A stretch of 61,917 nt of DNA from Chryseobacterium limigenitum (GCF_900114875.1 NZ_FPKW01000022.1:1-61917), one strand, 5' to 3'; shown: positions 1-8,874, counted from the stretch's first letter. Notes: a model not told the origin generated them from the sequence alone. Made by a program: numbers and translations.

Positions 1-1
1 T

Positions 2-313
2 GATTTAGAAAAAGCGTACAATTTATCTGATGGCCTGAGGAAAATTTACAATCAAAACATTCAAAAATCCGTTGCACTGTTGAAATTGGCACATTGGTTT
101 AAAGAGGTGGAAGAATCAGGATTTAAAGCTTTCTCAGTGCTCAGAAAAACCATAATGAATCATTACAATGAGATTCTCAATTATTTTGAAAGAAGAAGCA
201 CGAATGCTTCCGCCGAGTCTTTCAATGCTAAAATAAAAAACTTCAGAGTACAATTAAGAGGCGTGCGGGATAAAGCATTTTTCCTCTTCAGGTTGTCTAA
301 ACTTTTTGCCTAG
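2..313 (+). CDS. ISL3-like transposase, C-terminal part (cut by window edge)
   Basis: This is the C-terminal 103 residues of a DDE transposase; the reading frame is open to the window edge, so the start lies outside. The tail carries the run RRSTNASAESFNAKIK followed by RGVRDKAFFLFRL, which is the usual C-terminal signature of ISL3-type transposases (DDE_Tnp_ISL3) in Bacteroidetes, where the Glu of AES is the last catalytic acid. The stop is TAG at 311-313. The downstream IS end is probably within about 30 bp, because a REP-like repeat begins at 354. The family assignment is from motif memory; the N-terminal zinc and helix-turn-helix domains cannot be seen. Confidence 0.75.
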   Translation, partial: DLEKAYNLSDGLRKIYNQNIQKSVALLKLAHWFKEVEESGFKAFSVLRKTIMNHYNEILNYFERRSTNASAESFNAKIKNFRVQLRGVRDKAFFLFRLSKLFA

Positions 314-353
314 TCCCCAAGTTTTGAGATTGATCCGCCACCATCCCTAAAAT

Positions 354-423
354 TCTAGCCCCGATTGAAGAGAAAATCCTTTTTTGAAAAAAAAGATTGT
401 AACGGAAAGCGGGAAATAGCTTC
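354..423 (-). repeat. REP-like intergenic repeat, copy 1
   Basis: Read on the minus strand this 70-bp stretch starts GAAGCTATTTCCCGCTTTCC and ends AATCGGGGCTAG. The same two blocks, in the same order, bound the element at 18005-18100. The interior differs (a poly-T/poly-A hairpin here). The element sits between the transposase and the terminator of rplS. Confidence 0.7.
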
Positions 424-427
424 AAAT

Positions 428-463
428 AAAAAGAGACTGCTCAAATATGAACAGCCTCTTTTT
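428..463 (-). terminator. rplS terminator
   Basis: Inverted repeat AAAAAGAGACTGCTC / GAACAGCCTCTTTTT with the T-tract on the minus-strand side, about 20 bp after the rplS stop. It reads as a rho-independent terminator and could also work on the plus strand. Confidence 0.8.
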
Positions 464-482
464 GTATGTATTGTTGTCTGAA

Positions 483-839
483 TTATTTCTTCTTGTAAGA
501 AGCATCTTTAATTCTAGCTTTCTTACCTCTAAGATCTCTGAAGTAATAGATTCTAGATCTTCTAACTTTACCTTTTCTGTCAAGCTCAATTTTTTGAAGA
601 GCCGGCATGTTGATAGGGAATACTCTTTCTACACCTACATCACCAGACATTTTTCTGATTGTGAAAGTTTTTGTAGAACCAGTACCTCTTAATTGAATAA
701 CTGTTCCTTTGAAGAACTGAGTTCTGGTTTTTTGACCTTCCTTAATTTCGTAATAAACAGTGATTGTATCACCAGCTTTGAATTCAGGAAATTCTTTTTT
801 TGTAATGTACTTGTCTTGTACGTACTTTAATAAATCCAT
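483..839 (-). CDS. rplS: 50S ribosomal protein L19
   Basis: Structural protein of the large ribosomal subunit, at the 30S-50S interface. The 118-residue length is normal for bL19. Recognisable family segments are FKAGDTITVYYEIKEG near residue 20, FKGTVIQLRGTG near 43, TFTIRK near 58, GVERVFPI near 69, and the basic tail RRSRIYYFRDLRGKKARIK. It is a single gene here, bracketed by a good flavobacterial promoter upstream and a terminator downstream; the usual neighbour trmD is not present in the window. The ATG start gives the expected N-terminus. Confidence 0.97.
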   Translation of the reverse strand: MDLLKYVQDKYITKKEFPEFKAGDTITVYYEIKEGQKTRTQFFKGTVIQLRGTGSTKTFTIRKMSGDVGVERVFPINMPALQKIELDRKGKVRRSRIYYFRDLRGKKARIKDASYKKK

Positions 840-908
840 TTTTAATAAAATAAAATGTTAAGGCTAAGCAACTTACACGTTTTTCGTCAGAGGTTGAATA
901 ACAGGTTG

Positions 909-941
909 CAAATGTACAAAATACTTTTTGAATATGCCAAA
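909..941 (-). promoter_or_regulatory. Flavobacterial promoter of rplS
   Basis: On the minus strand TTTG (at 938-941) is followed after 21 bp by TACATTTG (at 909-916). This matches the Bacteroidetes sigma factor consensus TTTG-N19-21-TAnnTTTG. It lies 70 bp before the rplS start, leaving a 5' leader of about 60 nt. Confidence 0.7.
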
Positions 942-1121
942 TAATTTTTTGTTATTAAACTACATATTTTCAGAGTTTTTGGCTCCAAAAATTAACATAT
1001 CCTTTACGCAGACGGCAGATTGAGTTTACATGGGAATTCTACTTTTGCCCGAAATAAAAACGACAGTAACCTTTTCCTCAAATCATTGACACACAATTTA
1101 AAACTTTATACACTACTTATT

Positions 1122-3863
1122 ATGAAACACTACTTATTTTTTTTCTTTTTTGTCGTCCAGATGACATTTGGGCAGGCTTTGTATCCGTATTTACAAAATC
1201 CGACACCAAATTCTATGATTGTTAATTGGAAGACTTCTTCTAATAATGAAACAACCGTTATTTACGGAAATTCTCCGACAAGTTTGAATGTTACTGTTAC
1301 AGGAACTACCAACATTTTTTCGGATACAGGATATAATAACAACTATTATTATCACACGGCAAAGATCACGAACTTACTGCCCAACACAAAATATTATTAC
1401 AAAATAAAAACAGGAACCAGCGAATCTGCGGTTTACAACTTCAGAACATTGCCTTTGCCGGGGCAGCCTGTAACAGCGAATGGGAAGATCCGTTTCCTGA
1501 TTATGGGAGACAACCAGATTAAAGCTGAGCCGAGATATGACACCTTAACTTTAAATGCCTATAAGAAGTTAAAACAAAAATTCGGAGCGACTTCAGATCC
1601 TTCTGATAACGTGGCTTTGACTTTTATGGTTGGAGATCAGGTAGATGTGGGGACATTGGATCATTACGAAAATGTGCATTTTAAGAAGAATATCAATTTG
1701 TCGCCTTATCTTCCAATTCAAACTACCGTTGGAAACCATGAAACATACGGAACGATGGGGATGAATTCTTATTACGCTCATTTCTATATTGATGAAATTA
1801 AATATAAAAACATCAGTTCAGGAAATGAGAATTATTATGCTCAACAAGCTGGAAATGTTTTATTTATCAGTTTAAGTTCTGAGCATACAGGTTCGGCTCA
1901 GCAAACTTGGCTTCAACAGATTTTAAATGAAGCAAATAACGATCCGACAGTAGATTGGATTATCTCGTTAAGCCACAGACCATATCAGGCTGAACAATAT
2001 GTAGGAGATATCTCAACTTGGGTGAGGAATAATGCAGTTCCGCTTTTAACTACATCTAGCAAATATTTGATGCATGTTGGAGCGCACCATCATTTGTATC
2101 ACAGAGGACAGTTGAAAGATTCACCGAATTATCAGCTGATTTCCGGGGGGGTGGCCTGGGATCAGTATTGGGGAATGTCTACCGAGCAGGATTTTGATGA
2201 TGTTCAGAAAACATTGACGGATTGGACGTATCAGATCGTAGAAGTTGATGTTACCAACGGAAAAGTTGATGTTGAATGTTACTCAATCGGTGGCGTTTAC
2301 AATAAAAAGAATAATGAATTAATTGATACATTCCACAGGTATAAAAATCAGCCAAAACCTGCAAAACCATCAATTACCAATACTTTTTCAGCACCGATGA
2401 CGTTGCCTTTGACATTAAATGGAAGTGCTTTTTCGTCATCAAGCAACGAATTATTAAATACAACTCAGTTTTTAATAAGCAAAGCAGCCAATTTTTCTGT
2501 TATTGAAAAGGAATTTTACAGAGATTATGAAAACTGGTTTGGGAAAGACGGAAACGGAACGCCTGATAAAACTAAAAACTTAAATGCCGGAGTAGATATT
2601 ACCAAAGCTACTATCGCAGCCAATTCAATTTCAAACGGAACTTATTATGTAAAAACCCGTTACAGAGACAGAAACCTAGAATGGAGCGACTGGAGTGATG
2701 TGAAACAGTTTGAAGTTACAGGAAGTGTGGTTTCTAATCCAACATTTGTTTTAGATAAAACTGAATACACGCAAAATTCACCGATCACAGCTACTTACAC
2801 GGGAGGTCCCGGAAATCAGCAGGATTGGGTTGGCATTTATAAAAAAGGTCAAAGCCCTGCAGGAGTAACATCTCAAGGTTTTATCTATACAAACGGACAA
2901 ACTGCCGGAACAGCTCTTTTCACGAATGGCTTGCCTAACAAGGGTCAATATTTCGCAGGATTTTTCGCCAATAACGGCTATACAGAAATTACACCTAGAA
3001 AAAATTTCTATGTAGGGCCAAAAGTAGTGTTACAGGCTTCTGCAGATACTTATCCTGTTGGCGGAACAGTAACTATTAATTTCAGTAATGGTCCAAATTT
3101 AGTAAAAGACTGGATCGGAATTTACAAAATGGGACAAACTCCCGGAACGAATACTTCGATCAAATGGGATTATGTAACGACAGCTTCAGGAGCGCTTAAT
3201 TTCACAGGACTTCCGAAAGGATATTATTATGCTACTTACTTGCTTGAAGATGGATATACATCAATCGGTGAAAAGGTTTTCTTTAAAGTTGGAGACATTG
3301 TTACCGAACTTTGGACGAATAAACCTGTTTATACTTTAGGTGAAAGCATCACGGCTTCTTGGACGGATTCTCCGGGAATTATCAAGGATTGGTTGGGTAT
3401 TTATCCTCAAAATATCCAGACGCCGGATGATAATTTTGTTTCTTATACGTATTTTGATGGGGTTACGCAGGGAACAAAAACAATTCAGGGGACTGCAATT
3501 CCTGCGACGCCTGGGAATTATTATATGGTCATGTTTACTAACGATTCTTATACAGAGGTTTCAAACAGAGTACAGTTTCAGGTTTCAGGCCCAACGTTAG
3601 GAACGGATGAAGTTCATAACAGCACAACTAAAAACGTAGTTTTATATCCAAACCCTACAAAACCGGGTGAACCGACATTCATTAAAAGTGATTATCCGAT
3701 TGATAAAATTGAATTACTTTCTGCGAATGGAGATCTATTATATGAATCTAAAAACATCAACAATCAAAGATTTTCTTTGGTGAATGAAAACCTTCCAAAA
3801 GGAGTGTATTTCGTAAAAGTTCATACAAGAAAATTATTTACGTTGAAACTGATTATTCAGTAG
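1122..3863 (+). CDS. Secreted purple-acid-phosphatase-like metallophosphoesterase, T9SS
   Basis: A 913-residue exported phosphoesterase. A longer frame opens with TTG at 1020, but the ATG at 1122 directly precedes a signal peptide (MKHYLFFFFFVV...FGQ), so I start there. Residues about 20-110 look like the fibronectin-type N-domain of purple acid phosphatases. Metallophosphoesterase motifs follow: GDNQ (129), GDQVD (171), GNHE (204), SHRP (284) and GAHHH (320). The first motif has Gln where His is common. Then come three related modules of about 90 residues, each with a (D/K)WxGIY core (QQDWVGIY, VKDWIGIY, IKDWLGIY), and a C-terminal type A sorting domain (LYPNPTKPG...LPKGVYFVKV). Substrate is unknown: phosphomonoesters or nucleotides are likely. 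Its T9SS tail predicts surface or extracellular location. Confidence 0.9.
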   Translation: MKHYLFFFFFVVQMTFGQALYPYLQNPTPNSMIVNWKTSSNNETTVIYGNSPTSLNVTVTGTTNIFSDTGYNNNYYYHTAKITNLLPNTKYYYKIKTGTSESAVYNFRTLPLPGQPVTANGKIRFLIMGDNQIKAEPRYDTLTLNAYKKLKQKFGATSDPSDNVALTFMVGDQVDVGTLDHYENVHFKKNINLSPYLPIQTTVGNHETYGTMGMNSYYAHFYIDEIKYKNISSGNENYYAQQAGNVLFISLSSEHTGSAQQTWLQQILNEANNDPTVDWIISLSHRPYQAEQYVGDISTWVRNNAVPLLTTSSKYLMHVGAHHHLYHRGQLKDSPNYQLISGGVAWDQYWGMSTEQDFDDVQKTLTDWTYQIVEVDVTNGKVDVECYSIGGVYNKKNNELIDTFHRYKNQPKPAKPSITNTFSAPMTLPLTLNGSAFSSSSNELLNTTQFLISKAANFSVIEKEFYRDYENWFGKDGNGTPDKTKNLNAGVDITKATIAANSISNGTYYVKTRYRDRNLEWSDWSDVKQFEVTGSVVSNPTFVLDKTEYTQNSPITATYTGGPGNQQDWVGIYKKGQSPAGVTSQGFIYTNGQTAGTALFTNGLPNKGQYFAGFFANNGYTEITPRKNFYVGPKVVLQASADTYPVGGTVTINFSNGPNLVKDWIGIYKMGQTPGTNTSIKWDYVTTASGALNFTGLPKGYYYATYLLEDGYTSIGEKVFFKVGDIVTELWTNKPVYTLGESITASWTDSPGIIKDWLGIYPQNIQTPDDNFVSYTYFDGVTQGTKTIQGTAIPATPGNYYMVMFTNDSYTEVSNRVQFQVSGPTLGTDEVHNSTTKNVVLYPNPTKPGEPTFIKSDYPIDKIELLSANGDLLYESKNINNQRFSLVNENLPKGVYFVKVHTRKLFTLKLIIQ

Positions 3864-3948
3864 GTGTTTTTAGCTGGAGTTTCCAGTCTTGAGCTTTTGC
3901 TTCTTTTATTATCAAGATAAAAGAACATGTAATTAACTTAAAAATTAA

Positions 3949-3976
3949 AAAAGCAGGAAATTATTTTCCTGCTTTT
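3949..3976. terminator. Bidirectional terminator between phosphoesterase and doxX
   Basis: Perfect inverted repeat AAAAGCAGGAAA-TTAT-TTTCCTGCTTTT between two converging genes. A-tract and T-tract on both sides let it terminate both transcripts. Confidence 0.85.
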
Positions 3977-3979
3977 CTG

Positions 3980-4474
3980 TTATATATAAGGATCAGCTTT
4001 TTTTCGTTTAATAAATCTGTCAACACCAAAAGCTTTATAACCATAGAATGAAAATAATCCTAAGATCATAATGTATAAAACCTGCGGAAGATAGAAGAAA
4101 TAGCTCAGCCAAGTAAAACTATCCATCGGACGATTTCCAACTTTAGCGTCTATAGGAATTAATTCTGTCGGGATAGAATGAATATCCTTTGTAAAAAGGG
4201 CAACAAGAATCACAACAATTAAAGCAAATGAACTTAATCTTGTCAGCAATCCTAAAAGCAGCAATAATCCCCAGAACATTTCGTTAAAAGCCACAAAATT
4301 GGCCATAAACTGAGGGTTTGAAAAGCCCAGACTTGTAATAGTCTTCAACATATATCCTTGAAAAACAGGATGAAATAGTTTGTTGAAACCTGTAATAAAA
4401 AAGAACAAACCGATGCTTATTCTGCAGATTACATAAAATACGTCTCCAACTTTAATTAGATTTTCTTTTTCCAT
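3980..4474 (-). CDS. DoxX family membrane protein
   Basis: A 164-residue integral membrane protein with about four hydrophobic helices and the DoxX family pattern: ISIGLFFFITGFNKLFHP in helix 1 and FNEMFWGLLLLLGLLTRL in the second. DoxX proteins were first linked to thiosulfate:quinone oxidoreductase, but most bacterial members are uncharacterised small membrane proteins, some involved in redox stress. It is a single gene convergent with the phosphoesterase. A second DoxX-like protein lies in the trp operon at 52839-53381; the two are not close copies. Confidence 0.8.
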   Translation of the reverse strand: MEKENLIKVGDVFYVICRISIGLFFFITGFNKLFHPVFQGYMLKTITSLGFSNPQFMANFVAFNEMFWGLLLLLGLLTRLSSFALIVVILVALFTKDIHSIPTELIPIDAKVGNRPMDSFTWLSYFFYLPQVLYIMILGLFSFYGYKAFGVDRFIKRKKADPYI

Positions 4475-4637
4475 TTTGTATTAATTATTAATTAAAAATT
4501 TTATGTTATAGAGGGACTTAACATAATGTATGATTGCCAAATGTATAAAAAGTTAGATGAAAATTCAAATAAATTCCTTGATACTGTAGTTATGAGAAAA
4601 ATTATTAAATTTAGCCAACAGAAAAATCTAATGTTTC

Positions 4638-5339
4638 ATGATAGATAAAAGAGTAAAAAATGCAAAGGAAGCCATCGACGGAATTAACGATGGAATGACT
4701 TTAATGTTGGGTGGTTTTGGACTTTGCGGAATTCCTGAAAACTCAATTAATGCTTTGGTAGAAAGCGATGTAAAAGATTTAACATGTATTTCAAATAATG
4801 CAGGAGTTGATGATTTCGGATTGGGATTATTGCTTCATAAAAGACAAATCAAGAAGATGATTTCTTCATATGTAGGAGAAAATGCAGAGTTTGAAAGACA
4901 AATGCTTTCGGGAGAATTAGACGTTGAACTGACTCCACAGGGAACTCTTGCCGAAAAATGCAGAGCTGCACAAGCTGGAATTCCTGCTTTTTACACGCCT
5001 GCAGGTTTCGGAACTGAAGTAGCGGAAGGTAAAGAAGTAAAAGATTTTAAAGGAAAACCTCATATTTTAGAACACGCTTACGAAGCAGATTTTTCTATCG
5101 TTAAAGCTTGGAAGGGAGATCACGCAGGAAACCTTATTTTCAAAGGATCTGCAAGAAATTTCAATCATCCGATGGCTGGAGCAGCAAAAATTACGATTGC
5201 AGAAGTGGAAGAATTGGTGGCACCGGGAGAATTAGATCCTAATCAGATTCACATTCCGGGAATTATGATTCAGAGAATTTTCCAGGGTGAAAAATTTGAA
5301 AAAAGAATTGAACAGAGAACGGTTAGAACGAAAGAATAG
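4638..5339 (+). CDS. scoA: 3-oxoacid CoA-transferase subunit A
   Basis: Alpha subunit of succinyl-CoA:3-ketoacid CoA-transferase, which moves CoA between succinyl-CoA and acetoacetate in ketone body or branched-chain amino acid breakdown. The 233-residue length is normal. The CoA-transferase I signature GGFGLCGIPENSI is at residues 25-37, and the family's PAGFGTEVAEGKE is near 122. The partner subunit B is encoded at 7516-8169, but instead of abutting it is separated by an ABC exporter gene on the other strand. The start ATG follows a short AT-rich leader. Confidence 0.93.
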   Translation: MIDKRVKNAKEAIDGINDGMTLMLGGFGLCGIPENSINALVESDVKDLTCISNNAGVDDFGLGLLLHKRQIKKMISSYVGENAEFERQMLSGELDVELTPQGTLAEKCRAAQAGIPAFYTPAGFGTEVAEGKEVKDFKGKPHILEHAYEADFSIVKAWKGDHAGNLIFKGSARNFNHPMAGAAKITIAEVEELVAPGELDPNQIHIPGIMIQRIFQGEKFEKRIEQRTVRTKE

Positions 5340-5360
5340 TCATCTTTAATCGGAAATATT

Positions 5361-5548
5361 TTAACCACAAAAGACACAAAAGATTTTAACACATGAGTTT
5401 ATTTGAAGTTAAAATTTTCTTACAAAGAAGATCACATTAGTTTTTGAAAATCTTTGATTTTCTTCTTACGTGATCTTAATTATTTTCAAAGTTTTAAACT
5501 TTCTTAAGTGTCTAATGTATTAAAATCTTTTGTGTCTTTTGTGGTTAA
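5361..5548. repeat. 188-bp inverted-repeat element, family A
   Basis: The ends are perfect 28-bp inverted repeats: TTAACCACAAAAGACACAAA at 5361-5380, continuing to 5388, and its complement at 5521-5548. The interior contains a second partial palindrome around GAAGATCAC/GTGATCTT and no ORF. A related element with the same terminal sequence lies at 47790-47962. The form is that of a MITE-like intergenic repeat; it fills most of the gap between scoA and the exporter. Confidence 0.75.
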
Positions 5549-5550
5549 AC

Positions 5551-5588
5551 ATAAACAAGGCGCTGAAATAATTCAGCGCCTTGTTTAT
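5551..5588. terminator. Terminator between scoA and the ABC exporter
   Basis: Perfect 17-bp stem ATAAACAAGGCGCTGAA-ATAA-TTCAGCGCCTTGTTTAT in the convergent gap. It ends 2 bp before the exporter stop codon, so it most likely serves the minus-strand gene. There is no long T-tract beyond the stem. Confidence 0.7.
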
Positions 5589-5589
5589 G

Positions 5590-7395
5590 TTATGATTCTG
5601 GTGAAATAAGCATTTTTCTTTCCCCGATCTGTTGTCGCCACATGGCGTAATACAATCCTTTTTCGGCAATTAAATTATCATGAGATCCCATTTCTATGAC
5701 TTGTCCGCGTTCCAACACATAAATTCGATCTGCATGCATAATTGTACTTAAACGGTGTGCAATAAGAACCGTAATTTGTTCCTTTTCTTTAGAAATATCT
5801 TTTATAGTAGAGGTTATTTCTTCTTCGGTAATGCTGTCCAACGCTGAGGTTGCTTCATCGAAAATCAATAAATGAGGCTTTCTTAAAAGCGCTCTGGCAA
5901 TGGCGATTCTCTGTTTTTCACCGCCGCTTAATTTCAGTCCGCCTTCACCGATAACGGTTTCGATGCCTTTTTCTGCTCTTTCAAGCAACGCGGTACAGCT
6001 TGATTTCTGTAAAGCAATTTCCAGATCCGATTCTGTAGCGTCAGGATTTACAAAAAGTAGATTTTCTTTTATGGTTCCTGCAAAAAGTTGCGTGTCTTGG
6101 GTTACAAAACCGATTTGATTCCTCAGTTCATCAAAATCAAACTCTTTTCCGTTAATCGAATTGTAAAAAATATTTCCTTCCTGAGGTCTGTATAATCCAA
6201 CAAGCAACTTCACTAACGTACTTTTCCCTGAACCGCTTGGCCCGACAAAAGCAATGGTTTCCCCGTTTTTAACATCAAAAGAGATGTTATTTAATGCTTT
6301 ATATTGAGCGGATTGATGTTTGAAAGAAACGTGTTTAAATTCCAATTCTTCAATCGCACCAATTTGCTTTGGATGAAGTGGTTTTTCCTCTACGTCTTTT
6401 TTCATTAAATTATCAAAATTAAAAAGAGAAGCTTCTGCTTCACGGTAAGAAATGATGATATTCCCGATTTCCTGCATCGGACCAAAAATGAAGAATCCAT
6501 AAAACATTAGGGACAAATATTGTCCGGGAGTTACAATGTTTTTAAAAATTAATAATAATAAGGTCATGGTAATCATCTGTTGAAGAAAATTCACCATCGT
6601 TCCCTGAATAAAACTTAAAGAACGGATACTTTTCACCTTTCTAAGCTCAAGTCCAAGAATTTTGTACGTATTATTATTCAGACGGATCACTTCCTGATTG
6701 GTTAGCCCTAAACTTTTTACAATCTCAATATTTCTTAAACTTTCCGTGGTACTTCCGGCTAAAGCTGTAGTTTCCGAAACAATATTTTTCTGAATACTTT
6801 TTATCCTTTTACTTAATAAATTGGTGATAAATGCGATCAGAAAAATCCCACAAATATAAACAGGCATAATCGACCAGTGCAGACGAATTGCGTACACGGA
6901 AACGAAAATAATACTCACCAAAATCCCGAAGAAAATATTAATAAAACTCGTAATAAACTTTACGGTGTCTTCTCTTACTTTAGTTAAAATGGACAGTGTT
7001 TCACCGCTTCTTTGGTCTTCAAATTGCTGATAAGGCAACGCCATTGAATGTTTTAAACCGTCCGTAAAGATTTTTGCACCAAACTTTTGAGTAATCACGC
7101 TTACTGCATAATCCTGAAAAGCTTTAGCTATTCGGCTGACCATTGCTGTTCCGATCAATAATGTTAAAAAGTAGAATACACCATGATAAATTCCTTCTCC
7201 ATATAGATATTGATCCATATTTCTGGGTAGAAGTTTTTCTTTATCAAAAAAATTGGGATGTGTAACCAGTTTATCAAGAATATTACCTGTAATGGCTGGA
7301 GCAAATAAAGAGAAAACCTGATTGATGGTGGCCAAAAATAAAGAAAGGGCGATCAACCATTTATAAGGCTTTAAGTATTTTAAAAGTATTTTCAT
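5590..7395 (-). CDS. ABC exporter, fused permease and ATPase
   Basis: A 601-residue type I ABC half-transporter, probably a homodimer in the inner membrane exporting a lipid, drug or peptide. Residues 1-320 form the six-helix ABC_membrane domain; the nucleotide-binding domain follows, with Walker A GPSGSGKST (385), Q-loop VTQDTQ (about 431), signature LSGGEKQR (489), Walker B LLIFDEATSALD (509) and H-loop His547. All catalytic residues are intact. It resembles the MsbA and multidrug group, but the substrate cannot be told. It lies on the opposite strand between scoA and scoB, with no sign of co-regulation. Confidence 0.92.
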   Translation of the reverse strand: MKILLKYLKPYKWLIALSLFLATINQVFSLFAPAITGNILDKLVTHPNFFDKEKLLPRNMDQYLYGEGIYHGVFYFLTLLIGTAMVSRIAKAFQDYAVSVITQKFGAKIFTDGLKHSMALPYQQFEDQRSGETLSILTKVREDTVKFITSFINIFFGILVSIIFVSVYAIRLHWSIMPVYICGIFLIAFITNLLSKRIKSIQKNIVSETTALAGSTTESLRNIEIVKSLGLTNQEVIRLNNNTYKILGLELRKVKSIRSLSFIQGTMVNFLQQMITMTLLLLIFKNIVTPGQYLSLMFYGFFIFGPMQEIGNIIISYREAEASLFNFDNLMKKDVEEKPLHPKQIGAIEELEFKHVSFKHQSAQYKALNNISFDVKNGETIAFVGPSGSGKSTLVKLLVGLYRPQEGNIFYNSINGKEFDFDELRNQIGFVTQDTQLFAGTIKENLLFVNPDATESDLEIALQKSSCTALLERAEKGIETVIGEGGLKLSGGEKQRIAIARALLRKPHLLIFDEATSALDSITEEEITSTIKDISKEKEQITVLIAHRLSTIMHADRIYVLERGQVIEMGSHDNLIAEKGLYYAMWRQQIGERKMLISPES

Positions 7396-7515
7396 TTGTA
7401 TAAATAATGTTGCAAAATTAAAGATATTATTTTGACTTATGATGTTAATAATTTTGAATAATAAGAGCTTTTGTATTCAAGTGAAAATATTTAAATTGCA
7501 GTCTAAGTTTTTAAT

Positions 7516-8169
7516 ATGCTCACAAAAGAACAAATTGCTAAAAGAATTTCAAAAGAACTCAAAGACCGTTATTACGTAAACCTTGGAATAGGGATCCCAA
7601 CTTTGGTCGCTAACTACGTTCCAGACGGTATTTCCGTAGAATTCCAGAGTGAAAACGGAGTGCTGGGAATGGGGCCTTTCCCTTTTGAAGGCGAGGAAGA
7701 TGCGGATGTCATCAACGCCGGAAAACAAACGATCACTATTCTAGAAGGTGGTTCATTCTTCGACTCTGCATTCAGTTTCGGGATGATCAGAGGTCAGAAG
7801 GTAGATCTTACTATTCTTGGAGCAATGGAAGTTTCAGAAAACGGAGACATCGCCAACTGGAAAATCCCTGGAAAAATGGTAAAAGGGATGGGTGGTGCCA
7901 TGGATTTGGTAGCTTCTGCAGAAAATATTATCGTTGCGATGATGCACGTAAACAAAGCTGGAGAAAGCAAAATCTTAAAAAAATGTACCCTTCCTTTAAC
8001 CGGAGTTAATTGTGTGAAAAGGGTAGTGACAGAATTAGCTGTTCTGGATGTTACTCCTGAAGGTTTCAAATTGGTGGAAAGAGCACCGGGAATCTCAGTG
8101 GAACATATTGTAAAATCTACAGAAGCAGATCTGATCATTGAGGGTGAGATTCCTGAAATGCAATTCTAA
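7516..8169 (+). CDS. scoB: 3-oxoacid CoA-transferase subunit B
   Basis: Beta subunit of succinyl-CoA:3-ketoacid CoA-transferase, 217 residues. The catalytic glutamate lies in QSENGVLGMGP (Glu46), the residue that carries the glutamyl-CoA thioester in this family. The GIGIP motif (residues 24-28) and the GGAMDLV segment also fit. Subunit A is 2.2 kb upstream on the same strand. Since the exporter between them is transcribed oppositely, A and B must have separate transcripts. A clear terminator follows at 8176-8205. Confidence 0.94.
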   Translation: MLTKEQIAKRISKELKDRYYVNLGIGIPTLVANYVPDGISVEFQSENGVLGMGPFPFEGEEDADVINAGKQTITILEGGSFFDSAFSFGMIRGQKVDLTILGAMEVSENGDIANWKIPGKMVKGMGGAMDLVASAENIIVAMMHVNKAGESKILKKCTLPLTGVNCVKRVVTELAVLDVTPEGFKLVERAPGISVEHIVKSTEADLIIEGEIPEMQF

Positions 8170-8175
8170 ATAAAG

Positions 8176-8205
8176 CAAAAACCTTGTCACTGACAAGGTT
8201 TTTTT
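8176..8205 (+). terminator. scoB terminator
   Basis: Stem AAAACCTTGTC / GACAAGGTTTT with a run of T, 7 bp after the scoB stop. Typical rho-independent terminator. Confidence 0.85.
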
Positions 8206-8234
8206 AGCTATATACTGTAATTAAGACAAATAAA

Positions 8235-8501
8235 TTATTCTGATATTTTTACCATTATTTTCTCATGGCTATGCTTAAAATCTTTTATTGGAATTACCCA
8301 TAATTTAAAATCCAAATCCGAACTATAAAGTTTACAGCTTTCATCTATAAATGATGATGGTGAATTTTTAAAATCGGTAATATATTTTGTAGCCTCTTCT
8401 TCTATTGTAGGAATTATTAAACAGTGATAAAGGGTTTGCATAAAATTACTGGAATTGGCAATGAATTTTTTCTTACTTCTTAAAGCTTCACTGAATGTCA
8501 T
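8235..8501 (-). CDS. Small hypothetical protein, 88 aa
   Basis: An 88-residue soluble protein that I do not recognise. The frame can be read from TTG at 8519, but ATG at 8501 (MTFSEALRSKKKF) is the more natural start. It has no signal peptide or transmembrane helix and is mildly charged, with SSPSSFIDESCKLYSS in the middle. A TATTTTTG box (minus strand, 8517-8524) lies just before the ATG, close enough to suggest a nearly leaderless transcript or an unrelated match. It is convergent with scoB. Confidence 0.55.
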   Translation of the reverse strand: MTFSEALRSKKKFIANSSNFMQTLYHCLIIPTIEEEATKYITDFKNSPSSFIDESCKLYSSDLDFKLWVIPIKDFKHSHEKIMVKISE

Positions 8502-8811
8502 AATGATTAGTTTGTGCAAAAATAAAGAATAAAATAAAAAGATACCTCATATAATTACCAATTTTCATGATTGATTTACTGATTGTTAACTTGTAAATTA
8601 GAATGTCTTTTATTCAATAAAAAATAAATAGTTTAGCACTAAATAATAAAAGTAATTTATCATTTTTAATAAATGCTTGAAAAATATTCAATATTATGTG
8701 ATTTATTTTTAAGTTAAAATTTGTTAAACACCTTTCAAATGAATTCATTTTATAATAATCAAATGATGTTTCGTGGTATTTTGCAAGATGTAAACTTTAA
8801 AAAAAATAAAA
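8502..8811. other. AT-rich intergenic gap without recognisable gene
   Basis: About 310 bp with very high AT content and many short stops in all frames. I see no ORF, RNA gene or repeat shared with other parts of the window. It probably holds the promoter of the small minus-strand gene. Confidence 0.5.
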
Positions 8812-8837
8812 AAACTCTGCCGGTATGAGCAGAGTTT
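8812..8837 (-). terminator. Terminator of the DUF4197 gene
   Basis: Stem AAACTCTGC / GCAGAGTTT with an 8-nt loop; on the minus strand it ends in a long T-tract (8797-8813). It lies 38 bp after the DUF4197 stop. Confidence 0.8.
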
Positions 8838-8874
8838 ATAGGTGTAAGATTTTATTAAATATAGAGAACTAGAT

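Noticed and set aside
447..692. Plus-strand ORF of 81 codons over rplS
   Set aside because: It is the antisense shadow of the L19 gene, which has clear family sequence, promoter and terminator.
1020..1121. 34-residue upstream extension of the phosphoesterase
   Set aside because: TTG start and no secretion signal at that end; ATG at 1122 directly opens a signal peptide.
3340..3600. Second-frame ORF inside the phosphoesterase
   Set aside because: Shadow of the third WxGIY module; composition rich in Arg and Ile typical of a shifted frame.
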